Part shown: positions 9,352 through 21,639 of the stretch, piece after piece
Numbering within the stretch: position 1 is the stretch's first letter
Layout of the letters: every line of letters starts with the position of its first letter
Assembly (NCBI GenBank): GCA_964035575.1
Contig: OZ037833.1
Coordinates: forward strand, 496,001-560,000
DNA length: 64,000 nucleotides
Source: Rhynchopus sp. YZ270_cl-10
Lineage: Eukaryota; Euglenozoa; Diplonemea; Diplonemida; Diplonemidae
Direction of reading: 5' to 3'
Notes under the pieces: model-generated
The model's database searches: none
Told to the model about the DNA's origin: nothing
Seen by the model: only the letters and a program-made list of their open reading frames with translations
Translations under genes and position numbers: made by a program

Positions 9352-11788
9352 CTACTCTGTTGCAGGTGGCGGGGTGGCTTCCGCTGAGGGGTCTGAGGGG
9401 CTTTCGGCTTGTTCCGCTTCTTTTTCCTTCTCCTTTTCCTGTTCTGCCTCCTGTGCCTTTTCTGCAGCATCATCTGGTATGTCATCAGGAATGTCGTCGG
9501 GAATGTCCTCCTCCACCTGTGTCATGTGGTTTGTAAGATAATAAACAAATTTGCCTTGAAATACAATTCCTTGTCGTGGCACAGAGTGCAATGTACCTTG
9601 ACTTCACACTGACAAGACAGAAGGGGTTACAGCTGAGTGAAAACTATGCCTTTTTTTTGCATTTCATAAAGACCTTTTTCTCTGACAACAAACAGTCCAA
9701 AAACAGAAATGCATACGTCATTCCCATCCGTCGGTGTGGCCTCCGCTGGAGGTGTCTCTGTTGCCTCTGGCTCAGGTGCGCTGGTTGCTTGCGGCTCAGC
9801 CTCCTTTTCCTTTTCCTTCTCCATTTCCTTTTCCTTCTCCTTCTCCTTCTCTGCCCGCTCCTGCTCCTCCTTCTCCCTCTCCCCCTTCGCCTCTTCAGCC
9901 TTCTGCGCAGCGCTCGCCTTCTCCTCTGCCTCACGCTTTGCAGCAGCAGCAGCCTCTTCGGCCTTGAGCGCGTCCTCCTCACCTTGCTTGTCTTCGTACT
10001 CTTGCGCAGCACGGCGCTTAGCCTCTGCGTCGTCTTCGCCGCCACCGTAGTCGTTCGTTGCTTCGTAAGGCCCCTCTCCCTGGATGTGGTGGTGGTTGTT
10101 TGCTATGAAAACTTCTGAGGAACGGATTTTGGGTATTTCAAAAAGTGGTGTTATCCGGGGGCGGGGTTTCACAACTTTTCACAACTATGTACCCACACAC
10201 GTTGTGAAAAGTTGTGAATTTTTGTGAATTTTTTTGAAACTTTGTGAAACGCCGCCCCCCGGATAGCACCAAAAGGGTTTGTACCCGATGTGGTACTGTG
10301 TAATAAAAAATATGATACCTTTTTGCGAGCTGCAGCCTCCTCTCTCAGGGACTTCTCCTTTCTGTCGTAGTGTCCTTGGACCCACTTTGATGCTTGCTCG
10401 CCGATCTTTGTGATGGGGCCTCGGTTCTGCGGTGCGATGACGTAGCTGAGATCTTCGTCGTAACGTACAGATGGGTCGTCTGGCGGTGGTGCGTGGTCGA
10501 TCTTGAGGACGGACATCATGTCGCTGATGGCTTCTGGGGTCAGGATCTGTGCGATGCGTTTGTCGATCTCGAAGAAGAATGGCCCTGTGTCGTGCCTCAG
10601 GAAGTGTGAGTACGCCTCGTAGAAGGTGTCGTTGATGACCTGCCCGACAAGCTCCCTTTCCAGACACAGCTGTTTGTACCGCTCCTCTATTCCAGGCAGT
10701 TTGTACCAGTTGCTCTCGGTCTCTTCGGCGTCCACTTTGCGTATCATCCGTTCGATTTCGTCTTGTTCGTCGTCGTCTCCAGCAGCGCCTTCCTCAATGC
10801 GATGACGGTCTCCAGGTCTCCCAGTACTGCGTCCCGGAGAGTTTGCCCTGGGAGAGGCGATGTAGGAACGGATGAACATCGGATCGCATGCCATCTTTGC
10901 ATGGGTTTTGTCAAGTTGCATGAGGCTGTCGTCGGTGACTGCACGGTGGTCGCCACGGCCGGAGGAAGACGCATTGGTTGGGGATGTGAAGATAGGCGAT
11001 AGGTTCAAAGGCATTTTGGACGGCTGGGAACGGTCGCTGACGCGGATCGAGCCGCACCAAAGCATCCAAACGTCGTTCGAACGGTCGACCTTAAAGTACA
11101 GAACCATTCTCGTAATGTGCTTATGCTCGGTATTATAAAAATGCTCAACGATATTGCAGCAGATATGCTTGATGTTCGCAGTCGTCTTCGCCGCGCAGGT
11201 TCCATCCTCAGAGTAGTGTGAAGGACCCTCATAGGTGACCGCGCAAGAGTAAGGGTCCTTCGACCCTTCGGCACGTCCATGAAGCTGTTTCACATTGGTT
11301 TTCCTCTGTACAATGCAGACCCGAGGACTCCAGACTGCCTGGATAACAGAATTGTTCCGCCCCTTGGGGACAAGAAACCGCTGGAGGATCCCTTCCTTTT
11401 TGGTCTTCCTGTTGACAAACTCTGCCAGCCCCTCTTTGTTAAAAAATTCTACGTGGGTAATGGGGTCCCCGGTCTCCTGGTCCTCGTAGGAGTGCATATA
11501 GGACGCTACAATGCCGACGTCCCCGTCGCTCTTGCTGAAGGCATTGTAGATGCTCGATGTGTCCAGCTCTTTGCCCTGCTTTTTGACCATCTCTTTGTTC
11601 TTCTTGTCATATGCGTACCAACCACGTGGAAAGTTGTGGTCATAAACGATCGTGTCCGGACACAACACATCCTCGCAGCTCTTGAACTCCTTATTCTTCT
11701 TCCACATATGGTCGTAGAACCCGGTCAACAGACCGTCCCCTTCGAGGGGGTGGTTTTTGATCCACGGCTTGCTGTTGTCGCGAGGCAT
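9352..11788 (-). CDS. Three-exon conserved hypothetical protein with charged tail
   Basis: Inferred exons: 11788-10319, 10079-9717 and 9516-9352, giving about 665 residues. Intron 1 (GTATCATA...CACATCCAG) and intron 2 (GTATGCAT...GACACAG) are GT-AG and phase 0, and joining them keeps the frame. The N-terminal half is a globular domain (MPRDNSKPWIKNHPLEGDG, later HITRMVLYFKVDRSNDVWML, then WCGSIRV). A middle region follows with YKLPGIEERYKQLCLERELV. The C-terminus is a long Lys/Glu coiled or single-helix segment (KEKEKEKEMEKEKEKEAEPQ) with Pro/Thr spacers and three IPDD repeats in exon 3. I do not recognise the family. Intron 1 contains an inverted-repeat element shared with the erlin fragment. 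A long CT tract lies just upstream of the ATG (11800-11850). Confidence 0.75.
10147..10270. mobile_element. Introner-like inverted-repeat element within intron 1
   Basis: 124 bp with inverted ends GGTGTTATCCGGGGGCGGGG and GCCGCCCCCCGGATAGCACC and palindromic inner words (CACAACTTTTCACAAC / GTTGTGAAAAGTTGTG) around the loop TATGTACCCACACAC. It fills about half of the 239 bp intron 10080-10318. The relative at 1159-1284 has the same right end but an inverted core. Confidence 0.7.
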
Positions 11789-12568
11789 TGTGGCAAAGGC
11801 AAGAAGGGGGGGGGAGAGAGAGAGAGGGAGGGAGGAGGAAGAGGAAGAGTGCTTCCCTCTTGTGTAGTGTTCTGATGGGGTTGGAGTGGGGGGGGTTTTT
11901 TAAAGGATCTGGAGATGCTAGTATCCAGGAATTTTCCATGGTGCTCCACAACAGCAATGTCCTGGTAGGGGGTCTGAGACGCAAGCAGTGGAGGAACTGG
12001 AGAGTGAGTCATACAGGGTGAGGTTTTTTGCGCAGTCATGCAAAGAGGTGCAACTTAGGTACTCTTATAAGTACGGACAATACCTAATACCGCCGGCACT
12101 AATATAACTACGGACGATACCTCCCTCCGCACGCCATTATTTCATAATATTATAGATCATGGTGGAATCTGTGAACCCCTTTGGGCTCTGCCCTGTTCGC
12201 CGTAACTAGGAGCATTGCGGTGTGCTTTCCTTTTTCCTGCGCTTAGTGATGCGCTTAAGTTCAGCGCAGTAGCTTTGATCACAATCGTTGGGGCATAAAA
12301 AAGGAAGGTGGGGGTGGATGGGATGGTTGCATTTTCTTGATATAAAACTGTTGCTAGTAGTGGCCGTTTACCCCCCGCAGCAAAATAACCGCTTTCTAAG
12401 CAATCACTTTGGAAGTGTTTTGCAATGGTCTTTTGAGGCAGGGGGGTGGCTTCCCATTCATTTTTTTTTTTTTTGGGAGGGGGGGGGAGAGCTTTTCTAA
12501 GGGAGGGAGGAGGAAGTGATACACGGAATGCTGAAAGTGCAAGTTTTTTATTTGGGAAAAGTCACTTA
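11789..12568. other. Spacer, no gene seen
   Basis: Contains the CT-rich leader of the upstream gene, a short repeated motif around CTTATAAGTACGGACAATAC and CTAATATAACTACGGACGAT (12063-12120), and poly-T. I see no supported coding sequence. Confidence 0.5.
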
Positions 12569-14382
12569 GTGCCCAAGTTTGTTGTACCCATTTAGGATAA
12601 TACCCAGTGGGTATTATCCTAAATTATTTGGGTATTATCCTAAATTATTTTGGGTATTATGGGTACTGGGTACTGGGTACTGGGTACTGGGTACTGGGTA
12701 CTGGGTACTGGGTACTGGGTACTGGGTACTGGGTACTGGGTACTGGGTACCCAGAGAAGGCACCTTGACAGCAGCGAAGGCGCAAGACAAGGTATGTAAA
12801 TATGTTAACTTTATGGTGAATATTCAACAAAGTAAGGCCGTCGACTCGTATTTCCTCCAAAAAGTCTCCAGAACAATATTTTACACCCTCAGGCCAACTT
12901 ATTTTTTAAAGAAATCACCTTCTTTAAATTCCCCACCACTCACAACTTCACTTTTAAACAGGTATCGCGAGTGCAACATCGAGAACCAACTGTGCAGAAC
13001 GAGCGAACATATGGGGTGGAAAGGGGTGGGAACACTCTGTCAGTCACTGCTATTGCCATTAACCCAGGGAGCATAGCTAGTGCAAGAAATTCGACTTTGG
13101 AAACCTTCCGGAAAGTCTGTCCTCTGCTTGCGGAGGACGAGGCACAAGAAAATATTGCGTTCCCCCAGAAAACCAGTGCACATTTCACACTCCTTGTGGG
13201 TAGTCTTGTTGCCTTTTTTGTCGAGTAATTTTGGACCAGGCATGCTCTTGAAGCATGACAATTTAGTGTGTATGGGGCAGGGTGTTGTTTTGTTCTGAAT
13301 TCTCTTTGTTATAACATCTAAGTCAATCGCGGGTGGTGGTTTGTGTAGCGTGAGGCACTCTTTTTAGCAAACTTCCTGCGGCTGCTAAAGTGTTATTTCT
13401 TCGGATTTAACAACGTACAGCGTAACATAGTGGTTTAGCCTGGTCGACACAACCTTTGATAGATACGGGATAACCAACCCCCTTCGACCCCTTGTGGGTT
13501 CACTGAACAAGCCCTCGTGGTAGTTAAACGCGATTGACATTTACATTCCTAGAGATGAAAGAACAAGATAACACTTCTGTACCCGCGCATCAAAATTGTG
13601 GAAAACTTTGCACCCCAAACACCCTCAACAACGCCCGCCAAAAGGCGCCCCTTGTTGCTGGGAGTTGGTTCTCATGTTTGATACCTGCACAGCGGGCATT
13701 CCTCTGAGTCCAACGCATGTTTGGCCTGTCTGCGGCGTTGTACTTCAGGTGCACGAAGACAGGGTCTGGTGGTAAATTTTGCGTAGTGTCGCATTCCCTC
13801 ATGTGTGGGTCTGGGAACCTGGGTACCTGGGTACAGGAAATTTGTTGTGGAAGACATCAACCACCATGCATTGAGGAGGGTAAGACAGTGTTCGCAGTTT
13901 CTACCTGATAGCATTACAACATTTAACTTCTCCACGGGGGTCTTGGGCCGTTCACTCGGTTCTACCTTGACTACCGGAAGATATTCTTGAGGCCTTTTTG
14001 GTCTCTAGAATATCCGGTCTTCCCGAACGGAGGCACACTTTGTGTGTTACTACGACCTGGCAATTTCCAGCAGTAGGTTAAGTAATCTTTCTTGTAAATT
14101 GTTGGATCATTATCTCCTCAGTGCATGAATGCCCCACGTGACTGGACACTTTTGTGTTTGTCATGTGGAGCTGTGGTTGCTCTTTCACGACTTTTTTCCT
14201 GTTCCTGGGTACCTGTTCCTGGACCTGGACCTGGACCTGGGTATCTGGGTACCTGGGTACCCAGTACCCAGTACCCAAAAATAATTTAGGATAATACCCA
14301 AAATAATTTAGGATAATACCCAAATAATTTAGGATAATACCCACTGGGTATTATCCTAAATGGGTACTAGAAACTTGGGTAC
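12569..14382. mobile_element. 1.8 kb DNA transposon with long inverted termini (piggyBac-like?)
   Basis: Left end GTGCCCAAGTTTGTTGTACC then CATTTAGGATAATACCCAGT; the right end is its inverted complement, giving termini of roughly 90 bp, flanked by TA. Inside the left terminus is a (GGGTACT)n array. The core reads on the minus strand and is broken into several frames. Recognisable pieces are one with KGNKTTHKECEMCTGFLGER and FLCLV (a C-x2-C then C pattern) and an upstream GCVDQAN-like stretch. A GVD motif followed by a C-terminal Cys cluster recalls piggyBac transposases, but TA rather than TTAA flanks argue against that, so the family is unresolved. Copies of the core lie at 41740-42530, 54375-55470 and 56580-56940, with a small piece at 9115. 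Confidence 0.7.
12661..12750. repeat. (GGGTACT)n microsatellite, about 13 copies
   Basis: Perfect 7-bp tandem array at the inner edge of the transposon's left terminus. The inverse array (CCCAGTA)n at 56183-56329 occupies the equivalent place beside another copy. Confidence 0.9.
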
Positions 14383-15937
14383 TAGCCTAATTACCCCTTT
14401 TTATTTTTTTGGATAAATTGTTGGAGTAGTGTAGTTGCCTCGGTTGTGTTGCCACAGTTTGTGCAATCTCCACTGTGGTGTGTGTTTTTTTTTGACGATT
14501 ATCTGGGGGAAAACGATCGGGTCAGACGCACTCCATACTGTTATTATGTGTTGCAAAACCCATCAACACGTATTTGTTAAATAATCTGATTACGGTCAGC
14601 CGGGGTTTTGTACAAAAAATAAATACAAAAAAATTGGGTAAGGAAATGAGCCTAAGCCTCATCGTTCACCCTTTTTTTTTTTGTAAATTGAGGAAAAAAA
14701 ATATATGGACCGATGCATCACGCACGCGTATGGTTATGAGAAAAACTCTGCAGAACGAGGCATGCCTCTCGGGCACACAAATCTACAGAAACGTTTGGTG
14801 AGATGACGCTAAGCCTCGGGCTTGAAATCAACTCGTCTAAACAAAACAAAACAAAAATTTTTGTAAGATGATCCCGAGCCTCTCATGCTTAGTCTGATTA
14901 GATTACTTAACGTTTTGAACATTGGTTATTCATCAATCTTTTTTGTTGTATTCGTGTTTAGTCACCATGGGAAAAAAGCGGACGTTGTAAGAACAAATAT
15001 TCGGATAAAAAGAGAGAAAAGAAACGAACACTTTCAAAAAAAAACGACGCTTTTTTTTTTTTTTTGGTATTTTGGATACGCCTTCTGGTCTTCCAGAGAC
15101 TTTCCATTTATTGTCGCGATCTTTTGGAAGCCAAAGGTTTGCCAAAAGACCTTTCCCTAAAAATATTTTTTTTTTGTTCGGTTTGGTTTGGCTGTATTGT
15201 TGTTGTTCAGAGTTTTTTTTTGTTAGACTCGACAATCAACCACTGTCCGCAGACGGGGGTTCTGACACTTCTGTACACAAAAAAGTCGCCCGAAGGGCAA
15301 AATGAATTTCATAGGTATGTGTTTTGATTATGCATTCGAAAAAAAATGAACGTTTGACAGATGCATAAAACGCCTCTGTGGGCGCAGGCACCCGAGGTCT
15401 AAAAAAATGGGGCAAAAAAAAAATCCCCAACATTTTTTACACATTAGTCCACCTGATTTTTGCCTGACATTTTTTGGGGGAGTTTGGTATGTCCACTTAA
15501 CTCCACCAAAATTTCAGACAAAATCAGATGCACAGTACACCACAGAAGACCAAGCTTTGAGTTACGACCCTTTTATTTTGTTTGATGTGTCAGGGTCATT
15601 GTGTGCCCCATCACCCACACAGGAGGGCACTTTTAGAGTGTTTAAAAACGAAAACGGGCCTTGTGGGCTCACCATTTTCTTTTTCGTTACAATTTTTCAA
15701 AATAATCAAAATAAAAAAGATCCAATGCCTAAAGCAAGAGAAGAAAGTTGTTAATATTGGGTAGGGAAGAGAGAGGAGACTGTGGAAGCAAACAAAAAGT
15801 TGAATAAAAAAAATGGAAAGAAGAAGAGAAAAAAAAGGGGGGAAAGCCGTCTCCCTTTCATATACCGGATATACCGAATAAAAGTTCTTTTTATCAGATG
15901 ACCCTAAGCCTCTCGTGCTTAGTTACCTGATTGAAAA
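14383..15937. other. Spacer with decayed hairpin repeats
   Basis: No gene is supported. Diverged copies of the AAGATGATCCTAAGCCTCTC-type hairpin occur at about 14645-14665, 14800-14825 and 14866-14898, and a clear one at 15895-15932. The rest is A/T homopolymer and low-complexity sequence. Confidence 0.5.
15895..15932. repeat. Dispersed double-stem hairpin
   Basis: Inner stem CTAAGC (15904-15909) and GCTTAG (15917-15922) around loop CTCTCGT; outer stem ATCAG / CTGAT. Other copies keep the inner stem but have a different, still complementary, outer stem. Confidence 0.65.
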
Positions 15938-16160
15938 AAAGTGAAGTTTTTAGTGCAGGCACCTCCGACTGACCCACGTACGATGCCAGCCCCGGATGAA
16001 AGCAGAAGTAACAGCAAAAGATGTAAAAAGGAAACCTAAGTAGACCTACCCGTACCGTAAGAGAACGAGGGCGGTGCACAACCGCTCGTCAGCCGGCGGC
16101 CCACCTTTCGTTGAAAGAGTTGTGAGCTCGCTGCACCCAACGCTTGATGCACGATAAAAA
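15938..16160 (-). pseudogene. TMEM14-like gene relic 1
   Basis: Shares GCAGGCACCTCCGACTGACC, the AGATGTAAAAAGGAAACCTA word and CAACGCTTGATGCACGATA with the relic at 45014-45260, and aligns more loosely with the partial gene at 63682. Internal deletions and stops leave no usable frame. Confidence 0.5.
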
Positions 16161-16929
16161 AAGAGAGGGAGTGCCCCAGAGAGATGCTCAGAAATACTTG
16201 AATCCCAAAGAAGTCACTCTATGCAAAAAAAAAAGTTGGTCCGCTGCTGATGACCTAAATCTCTGTGATTCGTGGCTTTCTAAAAAGGGAAACTGACAAC
16301 TCTTAAAATAAAAATTTCTAATATGGTCCAATGGAAAGAATGACAAGGAATCGCTATATCAAAAAAGAAGAAAAAACGGGATGTGCTGTGGATATGGGGA
16401 GGCTTGATAACTGAATTAGCTCGGTGGCTGTAGAGGCGGACTCTGTTCCGACCCTCCGCGTAGTCGTCCACAGGCCTCCCACCCATCGTCGTCGTCAGAG
16501 GAGTTGCGGAAGGAACACAAAATACACAGACAAAAACTCGTCTATCAGTGTAAAATTGACCCTTCCCCCCTCATCGATTTCAATACTCTACCTTACCTTA
16601 CCGTACAGGGGTCGAAGAAAGGTTGTGGGGGAAAAACGAAAAAAAAGGGGCAGGGAAAGGAGAGTGGTGTATAGCGGGGTCTTTAGTGAGGAGAAACAGA
16701 GGGTGGTGGTAGATATTGTAATGCAAACGGAAGGAACATTGTATTTGCATTTTTTGTTAGTACAAACCCCTTCTCTGATTGACCCTCATTCCCAAAAAAA
16801 AAAAAAAAAAATGCAAAAAAAAAAAGTGACAGTGCAACCGCCTCTGGGACGCAGACACTGAAAAAGAAAGGGGTGGAGACGTGAGAGATGAGAGTACTTC
16901 TTGTGCAACATGTATCTTTTAAAAGGGGG

Positions 16930-17130
16930 GAAGTAGTTGCTGATGCAGGCACCTCCGACAGACACACGTACGATGCCAGTCATCCAGGGTGAAAGCACAA
17001 GTACCCTGCGGCCAACAACAGAAGATGTAAAAAGGAAACCTAATGACTGGCCCGTACCGTAGTGTGAACAGCGGGGGGCGGTGTACAAACCGCTCGTCGG
17101 CCGACGTCCCACCTTCTGCTGAAGAAGTAG
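16930..17130 (-). pseudogene. TMEM14-like gene relic 2
   Basis: Starts GATGCAGGCACCTCCGACAG, continues through TACCCTGCGGCCAACAACAG and ACCTAATGACTGGCCCGTAC, and shares most of its length with relics 1 and 5. The reading frame is broken. A shorter echo (GTTGATAGTACAAACGCAGC) follows at about 17245. Confidence 0.5.
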
Positions 17131-18964
17131 ATACTGAAGGGTACTCCCGCTCGCTGTAAAAAAAAAAAAAAGAAAAGAGAAAAAGCAGAAGTTGAAAGTA
17201 GAAATGACTCACCGCACATCGGCGGAAGAGGAAAGGGTGAAGTTGATAGTACAAACGCAGCGACGCAGGCACTGACTCCGTGGGTTATCGAACGCTGGAG
17301 TGTTACACCTATATGGAGAGAGAAAAATACGATGGTTTGGTTTAAAAAAAATAGACTTACTGAGCGTTGCTGTGCTTAGTATCAGGGGACATTAGTATGC
17401 CGGTGTGCCGGTGTGGGATTTTGAGAAAAAAAAAAAAAAAAAGAAAAAGGCAGATTTTTGAATTTTTTTCTGAATTTTATCTCCTCATACAAGGCTACAA
17501 CCACATCTGTAGCGGTTTCTTATGTGCATGTGACCCCACCACAAAGACCAATCGGTCCGTTCAATCAAAAGAAATAGATGTTTGCAACTCTCATAAAAAA
17601 GTAGCGTACCGTGCGCCTGCGGCGCAGCTAAAAATGACGAGCGGTAGCCCACAGCTCTACCCTAGGCCATAGTCACAGCTACCTTTACCATAGTTTGGCT
17701 ATAAAAGCGTGCGATTTTATGTCACAATTTTTGAAATGTTGCGTACCGTGGCTTCGCCAGAAAAGTTTTGATGCCATATGGTTAGACAAGGGCGCGGAGG
17801 GGAAAGAGTTGTGGAGGTCTCTGCCAAAAATGCGTGGGGAAAAAAAAATTGCCTCACACCGGCTTTTTTGGCTCACACCGGCTTTTTTTTCAAAATCTCA
17901 AACTACCAATGTCCCCTGCTTAGTATTAAAAAAAAAACAAAAAAAGAGAAGTTGAAAAGTGCAAACACCTGGACACTTTACGCAAGTACACTGGGGAGAG
18001 AAAAAAAAGAGCTACGTTGAAAGCTGAATGTCGCCCCAATTTTCCGGGCAAAAGAACACGCAAATATAGTTAAATAGATTGTTCTTGCCTTTTTTCGCTC
18101 CCCCCCCCCCTCCTTCATTGATTTAAAATGCAAAACCCCCCTCTCTCCATACCCAGAACACCTTGGGGAGAAAAAAAAATACTGACTCTGGGATGGCTGA
18201 AAGGGGGTCGTTCGCACTTCTTGCGTACTTCCTGCGCACTCTTGTGCCCCCCCCCCCCATTCAGCCATACTGGGATGTTTATAACACGCTATACCCTCAC
18301 ATCTCTTTTCTCTCTCCTCTCTTTTTATGCTTCATAAGTAGTAAGTAGGGAGCATAGCGAGCTACGTCTTGGGAGGTCTGGAGAATATAAATGAATGAGT
18401 GCTCATCCCCCCTTGATTTTCTTTAACCACTTTTGAGTAAAAGGTTGGAAGGGGAGGAGGTTGGGGAGGGTTCACAACAGGCACTCCGCTAGGTACTAAA
18501 GTTCTGTTGATTGTCAACAGAACTTTTTGAAAATGGGGAAAAAAAGAAAAAAAAAAAAAGTTCTGCTAAGTGGTTCAGACCCGTTCTACCTGTCAAAAAA
18601 GCTCAGGAGAAGAAGATATGGAGAGGTGAGTGCTCAAACGTCCCAAAAAAGTCAAAATCGGGCGTTGGTAAAAAAAAAAGTTGCGTACCGTGCGCCTGCG
18701 GCGCAAGCATGTACCCCACCAACGTGGACCATCAACAGAATATTTTCAAAATCGGAAATCCTAGCGGAGAGCCTGGTTCACAAACAAAAAAAAAAAAAAA
18801 CGTCACCTATCTGCAGAATTTCTGATTTTTTTTGGCTCCCTTCCCCACACACCACCTCCCCCACACGCGAGATTAAATAAGAAAAAAAGACCCGACTATT
18901 TCCCCCCAAAACGTTACTTTTATGCCTTTAAGACAACAACAACAGGGGGAAAAATAACTATTTA
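17131..18964. other. Spacer with two inverted GCGCC repeats
   Basis: At 17597-17628 and 18675-18708 the motif GTACCGTGCGCCTGCGGCGC appears, the inverse of the 8089 and 37875 copies. GCGTACCGTGGCTTCGCCAG at 17741 is a related variant. No gene is supported; poly-A and poly-C runs are common. Confidence 0.5.
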
Positions 18965-20449
18965 TTCACCTCCTTTTAGCGGGGTTTTATTTTGCGATAA
19001 CGGGGGGTATGTAACTTTGTGTATTAGTGTGTAAAATTTGACCGGCCCTTTGGGTGAAAAAAAAAAGAGTGAGGGGAGTTGGGTCCAGTCATAGGGGGTA
19101 TAGCATATTTTTTGGAAAATTCTTCAAAAAATCAAGGATTTTTGCTGGGCACAATGAAATTTTCAGAAAAATCCCGATTTTCGGCCAAATTTGGAGCAAA
19201 TTATGACCCACCCACCCCGATTTTGGGTCAAAAACCGACTTCATTTTTGCACAGGAGTGCTTACGATTTCGTAAACCAGGGGTCCTCTGGATGCATGCAT
19301 TGATAAACACAACACTGGAAATTGCAAGGAACGGGTCTGCATGCGTGTTCTCTAGCCACTACAGTCACAGGGTATTGCGGCTGAATTTTGACTTGCGAAA
19401 TTTTTTCGCGAACATCTATTTCTGAGGTTTTCTTTGGATTCTTTGGGCCATTTTATGACCTACCACGCCCGATTTTGGGCGATAAAACAAAATTTTGTCA
19501 GGTCAAACTCCGTACTTGTGAAAAGAATTGCTAAGGAAATGTGTAATATGCGTGTTTTTGTACACGAAATGTGGGCCCCTGTAGTAATGCATAAGGTGCA
19601 TAATGCATATGGTTTACACCCAGATCGTCAAAACACCCGATTTTTGCGTTTTTTTGCACTTTTTGGTGCCCAAAAACCCAACTCAGGGGTCGAAATTTTC
19701 CCGAAAAAAAATATTTTTTTTTTTGAGATTTTTTGATTTTTTGACAAGGCGCTGGCCCATACAAAATGCACTGGTGGTACAGAAAATGACTGGGGAATTA
19801 ACTCTAGATGCTCAAAACAGCCCAATTCTTGCTTTTTTTGACTTTTTGGTCCCAGAAGGGGACCTAGGGTGTAGTGAGCAGGCCTCAAAAACACTTGTGA
19901 AAAAAAATTTTTGGGATTTTTTTTTTTGAGATTTTTTCAAAAATCGACTTGTTTTTGGTAAAAATCACGAAATTTTGGGTTCGCGGAACCGCGTTTTAGA
20001 CCCCCCTAGATGCTCAAAAGTGCCAAATTTTGCTTTTAATGGCCTCAAATCGTCGAAATTAGCCCAATATGGGGGCAAAAAAAAAAATTCGAGGGTCTAG
20101 GTATGGAGAGCGAGCACCTTAGAAGCGTCGTAGGCAACCCGTGTTTTTTGTGTATAAATAGTACCCGGTCAAAATGCCGGTCAAAATGGGGTGCCGGTCA
20201 AATTACATACCCTATTTTGACCGGGTACTATTTGTACACAAAAATACCCGATTTTTTCGGGAATTTTTGACAACACACTGGTTGAGTTACCGGTCAGAAC
20301 CGGTCAAATTACATACCCCCCAACTTCACGCATTTTTTTCCCAGGCGAGGGCTACTTAATTTGCCGAGCGAAGCGAGGCAAATTGAGTGCACGAGCCTGG
20401 GAAAAAAATAAGTGAAGTATCGCAAAATAATCCGCTAAAAGGAGGTGAA
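18965..20449. mobile_element. 1.5 kb inverted-repeat element, TA-flanked
   Basis: Left end TTCACCTCCTTTTAGCGGGG then TTTTATTTTGCGATA; right end TATCGCAAAATAATCCGCTA then AAAGGAGGTGAA, with TA at 18963-18964 and 20450-20451. The right terminus contains an extra hairpin (AATTTGCCGAGCGAAGCGAG then GCAAATT). The interior is A/T-rich with diverged tandem words such as GATGCTCAAAA and no gene. About 150 bp (19960-20105) recur at 57095-57245. Confidence 0.7.
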
Positions 20450-20461
20450 TACGTAATTTTA

Positions 20462-21554
20462 TTTCACGGGAAATAAAGTATACGAAAGGATTTGGCACTT
20501 TTAGCGGGACTCATTTATTGTGCAATAACTAACGAGAATGTGTCCCTCCAGGTAGCTCTCATTACCCTCCCGCTAGCTTTTGCTCGCTGGGAACCTGCAA
20601 AAAACTGGTGAATTGGGCCCATACCCTGGTTTGTGGGGTGGGATACGCATTTTTGGGGTGGCAGAACCATGTGTGAGCCACAGGGTGGTGCACGTGTGAC
20701 CCCATGCAGTACCACGCAACCCACGTTTTTACACACACAACAACGGCATTTTGCGTGTAGCGCGTACAGTATGTAGCCTAAAAAGCCCACACCACGTGTA
20801 CGCATAGCGCGTAGCGCAGCGTGTGGTCGGGTTTGGAAAGCTGCCTCAACGGTACACAAAGCTACATCCCGACCTCTCGCCACCTCAGTGTCCCCTCGGG
20901 TGCTAGCGGGAGGTCGGGAAATGGCTGTCGTGCAAGAGCGAGACACATTCAGAAGATCTCCGCCCATCACAGAATGTCATGCCAGCCACCACCTTCCTCA
21001 CAATGAAGTAAAGGGGGTGGTGTGTCCTTCGTCTTGATAGTGAGATCGTCACGGAGATACACTATGTAGGAAACGAAGTCGGCTTCCGTGGGCTTACCGT
21101 CAGGCTTGCCAATGAATTCCTTAAAAAGCGGTCCCATTCACGGACGTACGGTGTCGACAATGCTAGTCCTTCAGCAAAACCACTGTAGTGCTTGTCCATC
21201 TCCTGTCGGAGGACCGTTTGCGTCTTACATCCTTCGGCATGTTGCATGTGTCAGAAAAAAATGCGAAAAGGGCAAAAAAAATTCAAAATTTTCAATTTTT
21301 AGGCGGGTGGTGGTGCAGGATGTACCAAAATTTAGCGTGAAGTTATCGCCAAATAAAACCCCTGTTTTAGCGTGAAAAAAACAAAAATAAAATCCCGCTC
21401 TGAAGGAATTGCAGTGAAAAAAAGTGAAAAACGCGTGAAATAAAGTTCAATGAGCGGGGTTTTAATTTGCGATAAAAAAACTGCGTGAAATTATCATTAA
21501 AAAGAATCCCGCTAAAAGTGCCAAATCCTTCGTATACTTTATTTCCCAGTGGAA
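20462..21554. mobile_element. 1.1 kb inverted-repeat element with decayed ORF
   Basis: Termini GGGAAATAAAGTATACGAAA then GGATTTGGCACTTTTAGCGG match as inverted copies over about 43 bp, with TA at the outer edges. On the minus strand, coding-like blocks remain: MGPLFKEFIGKPDGKPTEAD, YIVYLRDDLTIKTKD and KTWVAWYCMGSHVHHPV. The last resembles blocks in 43420-43500 and 40880-40950. Several breaks separate them. The protein family is not recognised. Confidence 0.65.
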
Positions 21555-21639
21555 TAAACACCATTATTCACACGCAACTCTATTCTCTAGGCCTCCTTCT
21601 GGTAAATTATAAAATACTACCTAGGCAATGCAGAACACC

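Noticed and set aside
9576-10118. Leu/Phe-rich plus-strand frame opposite exon 2
   Set aside because: Antisense of the Lys/Glu-rich tail; composition follows from the complementary strand.
12661-12750. CRISPR-like array
   Set aside because: Direct 7-bp tandem repeats with no spacers, in a eukaryotic transposon; the same applies to 36311-37203, 37515-37806 and 56183-56329.
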